Source: MWCR01 sp041665165 (GTDB taxonomy: Bacteria > Patescibacteriota > Patescibacteriia > 2-12-FULL-60-25). From it: DNA of 42,056 nt. Made by a program: the position numbers and the translations under genes. This document shows positions 8,263-14,684 of this stretch, in pieces. Below the pieces are notes generated by a model. The model was not told where the DNA came from and ran no database searches. It worked only from the letters and a program-made list of their open reading frames with translations. Location: NCBI GenBank assembly GCA_041665165.1, contig JBAYJJ010000006.1, positions 1 through 42,056 of the forward strand. The letters run 5' to 3'. The number at the start of each line of letters is the position of its first letter. Position 1 is the first letter of the stretch.

Positions 8263-9027
8263 TTATTTCAAAGATAACTCACCTCTCCTTTTTTCTATAA
8301 GCTCCCTTAGGTTCGCTATCTTTGTCTCCAACTCATCCTTGCGACCACGAGTCGAAATTACGAGGCTATCAATAAGACCGCTTAATTCGTCCATGCCGAT
8401 AGAATTAAAAACCGGAAGATGCGGATAAAGCAACCAATGAATTTCCTCTCTATGAAATCTCCCTTCATCGGTTTCGCCAGTTCCAATAACATGATAAAAA
8501 GGTTTATCTGTATTTTTTATACTCGGCATAATCTCAAAATTTTGAGAATTATCCTTTGTCTTCAATAATATCTTAATATCAATATCAGAAAGTGAGGCGT
8601 CCACTTTCCTTGGTCCATAAAAACCTGACCCTTCCAATGCAACTATTCCAATCTCATCTTTAGGAATCTCAACTTGATTTTCTTCGAGTACTTTTTCCCA
8701 ATCTCTCTCAACTTGATCCGCAATTTCCTGAAAACGACTGGCACGTTCATTCCCCCAAAGAAAGGAGGCCCTAAATTCTTGCCAATCTTTTTCCTGAATT
8801 TCTAATGAATATCCAGGTATCGGGACTACTCTCCCCTTTTCTTTCAAATGAACATAATCCCGATAGCCTATCTGATCCAAAATTTTATAGCATTTCCACA
8901 AATCATATTCCCAGCGTCTAATATCAGATGGTACATTTTCCAGCCAAAACTCAAACCTCTTCCAGCTAAAATTGACAGGAATCTGATCTTTGTTCAAATA
9001 AGGAAGCCCTTTTACCTCAAAATTCAT
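8263..9027 (-). CDS. Nucleotidyltransferase-fold protein, unknown substrate
   Basis: A 254-residue protein. The central motif (about residues 131-152: GSGFYGPRK followed by SDIDIKILLK) resembles the hG[GS]...DhDh signature of the Pol-beta-like nucleotidyltransferase superfamily; a third acidic residue is not obvious. The rest is charged and mostly helical, with an N-terminal Trp/Tyr-rich region and a C-terminal coiled segment. No signal peptide or transmembrane helix is present, so it is probably cytoplasmic. It is coupled to ddl with a 1-nt gap and follows dnaE by 50 nt. Whether it acts on a wall precursor, a tRNA or a small molecule cannot be told from the sequence. Confidence 0.7.
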   Translation of the reverse strand: MNFEVKGLPYLNKDQIPVNFSWKRFEFWLENVPSDIRRWEYDLWKCYKILDQIGYRDYVHLKEKGRVVPIPGYSLEIQEKDWQEFRASFLWGNERASRFQEIADQVERDWEKVLEENQVEIPKDEIGIVALEGSGFYGPRKVDASLSDIDIKILLKTKDNSQNFEIMPSIKNTDKPFYHVIGTGETDEGRFHREEIHWLLYPHLPVFNSIGMDELSGLIDSLVISTRGRKDELETKIANLRELIEKRRGELSLK

Positions 9028-9077
9028 AGCGTAATGTTATAACAATTCCTGTCTAATGTCTAAATATGACGGCAACG

Positions 9078-12000
9078 CTAAAACACTACAGTTCGTGGGC
9101 CCAAAATGGACTCAATTTGGGATATGATTTCGGGCGTGAGTTTGATTTTGACTGATGAGGCGATTTTGCGGCGGCCGCCCACGTCATCAATCATGAATTC
9201 TACTGGCATTTGGCCTGGATTAGCATCAAAAATGGTTCTCAACTTGATTATTGAGGATTCTGGCAAGGTTGCGCTGACATAAAGAGAAACGCCTCCGGCT
9301 TCATGGCTCGCAGGACTCACAGGACTCTGAGGACTCATAGGACTCTCCGGTTCATCTGAGACCTGCTCAATCTGAGAAGTGATTTCATCTAAGTTGTCAG
9401 GCGTGATCTCAAAGGCTGTTTCAGCTAAAACCTTCCACTTGCCCCCATCCTCAGACGGGCGCCCGCTTACCAGCACCATTTTGTCCTCTACCCAGCATTC
9501 AACTTTTTCCTTATAGACCCTGGGGAAAACCACAACCTCGCAATCAGACAAACCATCCTCCAGCCTGCAGAAGACCATGGGCTCGTTCTTTTTGGTCAGG
9601 ATGCGTTTGGTGGTCGTGATGATGCCAGCCACCCTGATTTTTTTCTCTTTGCTGTTATTCGGCAATTCGCTGATGGGAATGACTAAACTTTTGATTCTTT
9701 GGTAAATGGATTTGAACGGATGTTCGGACACATACAGGCCCAACAATTCCTTTTCCCAAACCAGCATCTCCTGCGAGCTGACTTGCGGCGAAGGCTTGAG
9801 CGAAAGAGCCGCAGGTTCAGAAGTACCGGCCGCGGCAAACAGATTGAACTGCCCGGATTCTGCTTCGCGCTCGGCTTGCCTATGGTAATCCAACAAAGAT
9901 TCTATGTTGTAATAAAGTTTTCCGCGTTCGCCAAAGCAATCTAATGCGCCTGAACGGATAAGCGATTCCAAAGATTTGCGGTTGATGTACTTGCCTTTGA
10001 TGCGCGTAATAAAATCCGCCAGATCCTTATACTGCCCTTTTTCCTTTCTTTCACGGATAATGGCTTCTACCACATCACTGCCTAAATTTTTGATGGCCAA
10101 GAGGCCGAAACGTATTACGCCGCGCTTGCCGCTTTTGCGTTCTGCGCTAGGCTGGACAGTGTTTTTGATGACTGAAAAGCCGGCAAAAGATTCGTTCACA
10201 TCCGGCGGCAAAACCACCATGCCCATGCGGCGGCATTCCTCTACCTCGATGGTCACGCGGTCCATGTTCAAGCTGTCTGAATTCAGAAGCGCGGCCATGA
10301 AACATTCCGGAAAATGCGCTTTAAGGAATGCAGTCTGGTACGCGATCATGGCATAACAAGCTGCGTGCGATTTGTTGAAGCCATAAGCAGCGAATTCCTC
10401 AAACTGTGTGAAGACTGATTCGGCCACGGATTGTGCTACTCCGTTTTTGACTGCTCCAGAAATGAATTTTTCGCATTTTTGCCATGAGTTCCAGGATCTT
10501 TTTGCCCATGGCCTTGCGCAAAGTATCAGCCTCGCCGCCTGTAAAGCCGGCCATGTCTTTGGACACTTGCATGACTTGCTCCTGATACACGGGAATACCA
10601 TATGTACTCTTTAGGGCATTTTCAGTCAGCGGGTGTGCATACTTAATTTGTTCTTTGCCGTGTTTGCGGTTGATGAATGACTCAATGAACTGCATTGGGC
10701 CTGGGCGGTACAAGGCCACCATGGCAATGATGTCTTCTATGCTGGAGGGCTTGAGCTCGCGGATATAGCGCTTCATGCCATCAGATTCCAGCTGAAACAC
10801 GCCCGTCGTCTCCCCTTTGCCGAACAGCTCAAACGTCAGCTCATCATCCAAAGGCACGTCGTCCACGTTGATTTCGTCCCCATGCACAGCTTCAATGATC
10901 TCCAAAGCCTCACGGATGATAGTGAGGTTGGATAAGCCCAAAAAGTCCATTTTGAGCAGACCGACTGCTTCGCAAGGATGCAAAGAGTATTGGATGACCT
11001 GCTCCACGTCTCCGCCTTGGGCTTTTTGCAAAGGCGCAAACTCGACCAAAGGCCGAGGCGCAATGACAATGCCGCAAGCATGTTGGCTGGCATGGCGCGC
11101 AGTGCCCTCAAGCCTGGAGGCCAAATCTAGCAAACGATGCACATTGGGGTCAGCCTCATCCAAGGCCTTGAGGTCTGGATTTTCCTTGCGCGACACATCA
11201 ATCGGTATGTTTTTGCCCTGGACAGGCGGGGGTATGACCTTGGCCACGCGATCCACTTCCTGAAAGGTCCAGCCCAGCACGCGACCCACGTCGCGCACAG
11301 CAGCGCGCGCTGCCATGGTTCCGAAGGTGATGATGCCAGCCACGCGGTCACGACCGTATTTTTGGGTGACATACTCAATCACATCCTTGCGCTTAATGTC
11401 ATCAAAATCCATGTCCACATCAGGCATGCTGATACGATCAGGGTTCAAGAAGCGCTCAAACAGCAAGCCATAGCGCAAAGGGTCCAAGTTAGTGATCTTA
11501 AGCGAATAAGCCACGATTGAACCGGCAGCTGAGCCGCGGCCTGGGCCCACGATCACGCCATTATTCTTGGCCCAGTTCACATAGTCATGCACAATCAAAA
11601 AGTAGCCTGGGAAGCCCATGCGCTCAATTGTATCCAGCTCAAAAGCCAAACGTTCGCGTGCGCCCTCGGGAGGCGTTGCGCCATAACGTTTCACAAAGCC
11701 CTCCTCTGCTACTTTGCGCAGATAAGACATTTCAGTCTCGCCAGCCGGGACCTCAAACGTAGGCAGAAGGTTTTTTCCAAGCTCTAAAACCACATTGCAA
11801 CGGTCTGCTATCTTGCGCGAATTCTCCACTGCCTCAGGCACATCAACAAAAGCCGCGACCATGGCATCTGGCGGAGCAAGCGAGTGGTCCATGGTGCGAA
11901 TGGTGTGGCGGTTCACATCGGCCAAAAGCTTGCCTGCATGAATGCATTGCAAGGCATCCTGGGCCTCCACATCTTCCATATCCAAATAATGCGAGTCTTT

Positions 12001-12669
12001 TGTGCCGACTAGTGGCGCACCCGTCTTCTGCGACAATTCTATGAGACGCTTGTTGACGTCTATCTGAGTCGGAGACTCTGGGTGGCTTACCAGCTCCAAA
12101 AAGAAGTTCTCAGGCCCGAAAATGTCTTGATATGCTCTCAGTACCTTTTCGGCCTTTTCCAGATTATTTTCTGCACATGCTTTTGGGATCTCACCTTTCA
12201 GACAGCCGGACAAGGCAATCAAGCCCTTGCCATGTTCTTTCAAAATCTGCTTATCCATGCGCGGCTTGTAATAAAAACCATCCAAATATGAGATGGACAC
12301 GAGCTTGAGCAAGTTTTGATAGCCTTCGTTGGTCTCAGCCAGCAAAGTGAGGTGATAAGTCCAGTCATCAATGCGTGGCCGCCTGTCATGCAAAGAATCA
12401 ACCGCAATGTTAGCCTCTACCCCGATAATGGGCTTTATTTCAGCCTTCTTGGCTGCTTCATAAAAATCTATGGCGCCGTACAAGCTGCTGTGGTCTGTGA
12501 GCGCAATCGCATCATAGCCCATGTCTTTTGCCTTTTTTACGAACTGTTTCGCATTCCCCAAGGCATCGGACAAGGAATACATTGAGTGGGCATGGAGATG
12601 AACGAACGGACTTTTTCGTACATCGTACATCGTACATCGTACATCGTTGTGGATTGGTGTGTCTGGCAT
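9078..12669 (-). CDS. dnaE: DNA polymerase III alpha subunit, interrupted by a frame break
   Basis: Replicative polymerase. The N-terminal PHP domain starts at FVHLHAHSMYSLSDA. The polymerase site has GPGRGSAAGS and PDVDMDFDD, and later DFLGLSN. The thumb and helix-hairpin region has YGFNKSHAACYAMIAYQ. An OB-fold and C-terminal domain follow. The coding frame breaks near 10465-10473: MAKM ends one frame and EKFISGAVKNGV resumes in another. This needs two missing bases or one extra. In an essential gene the likeliest explanations are a sequencing or assembly error or, less likely, programmed frameshifting. Two foreign-looking repeats are in frame: four CGTACAT units near residues 9-18 (12617-12648) and four AGGACTCNN units (9312-9347) giving SPM-SPQ-SPV-SPA in the C-terminal part. 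No Shine-Dalgarno sequence precedes the ATG. Confidence 0.93.
9312..9347 (-). repeat. In-frame 9-bp tandem repeat in dnaE
   Basis: Four copies of AGGACTCNN on the plus strand encode a Ser-Pro-X tripeptide repeat in a linker between the OB-fold and C-terminal domains of DnaE. Nine is a multiple of three, so copy-number change would not break the frame. Confidence 0.75.
12617..12648 (-). repeat. 7-bp-period CGTACAT repeat at dnaE start
   Basis: Four tandem CGTACAT units sit within the first 20 codons of dnaE, ahead of the conserved PHP domain. Related CGTACRA/CGTACCA runs lie in pheT (15307-15341), radA (33648-33673) and recG (36972-37005). Confidence 0.8.
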
Positions 12670-12712
12670 AAATCGCGGTCCGCTGACGGCTTAAAGCCTG
12701 CGGAGAAATTAT

Positions 12713-12742
12713 TTGACAATTAAGTGGAATATAGTATATTAT
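12713..12742 (+). promoter_or_regulatory. Consensus-like plus-strand promoter without a plus-strand gene
   Basis: TTGACA (12713-12718) is followed by TATATT after 16 nt or TATTAT after 18 nt. No plus-strand reading frame follows. A terminator-like hairpin lies only about 10-50 nt downstream. Confidence 0.45.
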
Positions 12743-12747
12743 TCATA

Positions 12748-12800
12748 TCACTACGAAAAAGACCCTTGTGAGGTTCCGTCCTCACCGGGGGCTTTTTCAT
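12748..12800 (+). ncRNA. Candidate very short RNA, or bidirectional terminator of the NYN gene
   Basis: Plus strand AAAAAGaCCCttGTGAGG, loop TTCCGT, CCTCACcgGGGgCTTTTT: a strong hairpin flanked by an A-run and a T-run, starting just after a good plus-strand promoter. If transcribed it gives an RNA of about 50 nt antisense to the last codons of the NYN gene. On the minus strand the same hairpin would terminate the NYN transcript before dnaE. The terminator role is the safer reading; the RNA is inference. Confidence 0.35.
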
Positions 12801-13293
12801 TTTGGATACTTAATATGGCGCGCATTTGGTCTAAATAAGTAATTTTCGCATTTGTCCGCTTCAGTAAAATGGAACATTTGGCTGAAATGGACGGCGATAG
12901 TATTGTGGCCATTTTTCTTTTTTCCTGAAGGAATTTTACCAAACCAGCATAATCACCGTCGCTGGTAACCAAAACAGATGAATCATGGTCCCCTTCAAAC
13001 ACATCAACAACTGCGTGCAGGACAAGGTCTGCGTCGCAATTCCCTTTGGGTTTACCATCCTCGTCGCAAATCGTCTCTTTGAAAACAAGCACGTATCCAG
13101 CTTCCTGTAAGCGAGTGTACAAAGCCGAATACTTTGGAACCAAACCTATGAACAGATACGCCGTTTGGATTGAGTGCTTCTCCTTCAACCAAACACGGAA
13201 CTTGCGATAATCCAATTCCCAACCGAGCTGTCCGATGCCTTTATGCAGGTTGGCACCGTCGATATAAGCTATATTATTCCGTTTGCCAGTCAT
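12751..13293 (-). CDS. NYN-domain (PIN-like) RNase, LabA/DUF88-type
   Basis: A 180-residue cytoplasmic protein. The motifs fit the NYN domain: YIDGANL with Asp12, an acidic pair in KGNCDADLVLHAVVD (Asp87, Asp89) and LVTSDGDYAGLV (Asp112, Asp114). These would make a metal-dependent nuclease site probably acting on RNA. The last 15 codons are encoded by a strong terminator hairpin, so the C-terminal tail is likely unstructured. The promoter is TTGTCA-17-TAAGAT (13305-13333); its -35 overlaps that of the divergent small-protein operon. No toxin-antitoxin partner was recognised beside it. Confidence 0.85.
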   Translation of the reverse strand: MTGKRNNIAYIDGANLHKGIGQLGWELDYRKFRVWLKEKHSIQTAYLFIGLVPKYSALYTRLQEAGYVLVFKETICDEDGKPKGNCDADLVLHAVVDVFEGDHDSSVLVTSDGDYAGLVKFLQEKRKMATILSPSISAKCSILLKRTNAKITYLDQMRAILSIQNEKAPGEDGTSQGSFS

Positions 13294-13304
13294 AAATTAA
13301 CCGT

Positions 13305-13355
13305 ATCTTAATCTGGGCGCACATGATTGACAAATGGGCATGCCAGTGCTTTAAT
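13305..13355. promoter_or_regulatory. Divergent promoter pair sharing a palindromic -35
   Basis: Plus: TTGACA (13327-13332), 17 nt, TTTAAT (13350-13355). Minus: TTGTCA (13328-13333), 17 nt, TAAGAT (13305-13310). The two -35 boxes overlap in ATTGACAAAT, so RNA polymerase can hardly bind both at once. The NYN gene and the small membrane-protein operon may therefore compete. Confidence 0.65.
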
Positions 13356-13380
13356 CCTGGCACACGGAAAGGAGCTGAAC

Positions 13381-13533
13381 ATGAACAATCAGCCTCGAAA
13401 CGAGACTTTTCCCAAGCTGGCAATTGTCTTCGTCGTGATCACTGGAATCTACCTCCTATGCTCTCATGAGCAGGGAGGACGAATTGGCGTGACAGTCAAT
13501 TCCGCCCAACCCGCACCTTCGGCCAGCAAATAG
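13381..13533 (+). CDS. Small single-pass membrane protein (50 aa)
   Basis: Starts at the ATG after AAAGGAGCTGAAC, a good Shine-Dalgarno sequence, and 19 nt or so after the predicted transcription start. It has a basic N-terminus, one transmembrane helix (LAIVFVVITGIYLLC), and a Gly/Pro/Ala-rich tail ending in SASK. The next gene starts 13 nt after the stop and its product also ends in SASK, so the two form a transcription unit that ends in a hairpin terminator. No family recognised. Confidence 0.7.
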   Translation: MNNQPRNETFPKLAIVFVVITGIYLLCSHEQGGRIGVTVNSAQPAPSASK

Positions 13534-13546
13534 ATGGAGGCAGAAC

Positions 13547-13891
13547 ATGCCAAGAATTCCACAAGAAAGTGATACACCTGCTGGTACTATCCCCTTTTTC
13601 GTGGTCGTGGTAGTTGTGATTATCGTTTCATACTGCTTTAGGAAACATCTCTTTCCTTACGAAAAGGGCATCGATGAGTGCCAGGTCATAGACCTCCCCT
13701 CGAACAAGAAATTCGTAGGCTTCACGGCTGTTCCGGAAAATCCCAACGCCATACATCTCGCCACGCGCCCTATGCGCGAGGATGAAGTGGACGAACCTGT
13801 AATCGTAATCGAGCAGGTGCAAAACCACACCACTAAGTGTTTATGTATAATCCGCGAGCACGCGCTCCCGGCCACGTCGGCCAGCAAGTAG
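13547..13891 (+). CDS. Small membrane-anchored protein (114 aa)
   Basis: ATG preceded by GGAGGCAGAAC. A short N-terminal tail leads to a Val-rich transmembrane helix (IPFFVVVVVVIIVSYC), then a soluble domain of about 80 residues with several acidic residues, and a C-terminal SASK as in the upstream small protein. No catalytic motif was recognised. It is second in a two-gene unit with its own promoter and terminator. The canonical ribosome binding site contrasts with most housekeeping genes here. Confidence 0.7.
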   Translation: MPRIPQESDTPAGTIPFFVVVVVVIIVSYCFRKHLFPYEKGIDECQVIDLPSNKKFVGFTAVPENPNAIHLATRPMREDEVDEPVIVIEQVQNHTTKCLCIIREHALPATSASK

Positions 13892-13897
13892 ACTCAA

Positions 13898-13925
13898 ACA
13901 CGCCCTCTCAGGCGTGTATTTTAAT
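13898..13925 (+). terminator. Rho-independent terminator of the small-protein operon
   Basis: ACACGCC, loop CTCTCA, GGCGTGT, then ATTTTAATATCTTTT. It is preceded by TAGACTCAAACAC, a 13-mer that also precedes the terminator at 38474. Confidence 0.75.
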
Positions 13926-13944
13926 ATCTTTTCAGCGATTGATC

Positions 13945-14274
13945 CTACTCCTCTGTCTCTTCATCCTCATCCGTGAGTTTATTGTGCCTTTTGTGCGAAT
14001 GACTTTTTGACCCGCGATTGAAAAGTGCGCCTATTGTGCCTGCATTTTTGGCCAAGCCTGCGGCTGTGCCTAAAATGCCGCCGAATTTATCGCGCAAATT
14101 GGAAATATCCTCTTCTATGCCGCCGACGATGTCGCGCGTATGCTCCACTACTTCATTGCTTTGGCGCAAAAGACGCGCCAGTTCAAACAAAACCCAGCAA
14201 ATGAAGACAGCAACAGCAAAAATAGCAACTCCGAAGCAAAGCCAGAAGAATGCTTGTGATGAGGCGAGGTCCAT
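13945..14274 (-). CDS. Single-pass membrane protein with coiled coil (109 aa)
   Basis: One N-terminal transmembrane helix (about residues 8-30) is followed by a helical, probably coiled-coil segment (about 35-75: LLRQSNEVVEHTRDIVGG and on), then a Lys/His-rich and acidic tail (HSHKRHNK, DEDEETEE). The layout resembles DUF948-type envelope proteins, but the family is not certain. An extended -10 (TGG-TATAAT, 14283-14288) ends 8 nt before the ATG, so the mRNA is probably leaderless. The gene is divergent from the ferritin-like gene, with about 65 nt between starts. Confidence 0.7.
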   Translation of the reverse strand: MDLASSQAFFWLCFGVAIFAVAVFICWVLFELARLLRQSNEVVEHTRDIVGGIEEDISNLRDKFGGILGTAAGLAKNAGTIGALFNRGSKSHSHKRHNKLTDEDEETEE

Positions 14275-14282
14275 ATGGAATG

Positions 14283-14312
14283 ATTATACCATACAAACAT
14301 TTATGCTAGAAT
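14283..14312. promoter_or_regulatory. Divergent extended -10 promoters
   Basis: Minus strand TGG-TATAAT (14283-14288) serves the coiled-coil protein. Plus strand TGC-TAGAAT (14307-14312) serves the ferritin-like gene. Neither has a clear -35. Confidence 0.5.
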
Positions 14313-14340
14313 GTATTTCGTAATTCGTAATCTTTTTAAT

Positions 14341-14616
14341 ATGATGTCATCTCTCCCCATTGACCTGGCTAAGGTCCCAAAAGACAGGATTGATATGGAA
14401 ATCCTGCGCGCAGGCATAATTGCCGAGCTGGATGCTGTGAACCTATACGAACAGTTTGCCGCTAAAGCCACATCCAAGCGCATCAAAGAAACCCTGGCCG
14501 ACATTGCCAAAGAGGAAAAAACGCATGTGGGCGAATTCCAGGCTTTATTGCTTGAAATAGACAAACAACAAGTAACTGAGCTCAAACACGGCAAAGACGA
14601 AGTAGCTAAGTTATAA
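14341..14616 (+). CDS. Ferritin-like diiron protein, encapsulated-ferritin (EncFtn) type
   Basis: A helical protein of about 91 residues. Counting from the ATG at 14341, the putative metal ligands are Glu29 (in IIAELDAVNLYEQF), Glu59 and His62 (in AKEEKTHVGEF). The spacing of 30 and 3 equals that of Glu32/Glu62/His65 in the encapsulated ferritin of Rhodospirillum rubrum, as I recall it. Such short proteins pair to build the diiron site across a dimer and oxidise Fe2+, normally inside an encapsulin shell. No encapsulin gene is in this window and no obvious encapsulin-targeting C-terminal peptide is visible. The upstream ATG at 14311 overlaps the -10 box, so I prefer 14341. It converges with pheT at a shared terminator. 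Confidence 0.75.
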   Translation: MMSSLPIDLAKVPKDRIDMEILRAGIIAELDAVNLYEQFAAKATSKRIKETLADIAKEEKTHVGEFQALLLEIDKQQVTELKHGKDEVAKL

Positions 14617-14684
14617 ACTGACAACTTACAACTAACAAGAGTGACCAGGTTACTCTTGTTAGTTTTTAGTTTGCAGTTGTCAGT
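14616..14684. terminator. Bidirectional hairpin terminator (repeat copy 2)
   Basis: Outer arms ACTGACAACT/AGTTGTCAGT and inner arms AACAAGAGT/ACTCTTGTT lie between the converging ferritin-like gene and pheT. The sequence is closely similar to the reverse complement of 21-76, including the inner stem and loop bases, so it belongs to the same repeat family. Confidence 0.75.

Noticed and set aside
12617..12648. Possible CRISPR-like array
   Set aside because: The units are 7 bp and contiguous, with no spacers. No cas genes are in the window.
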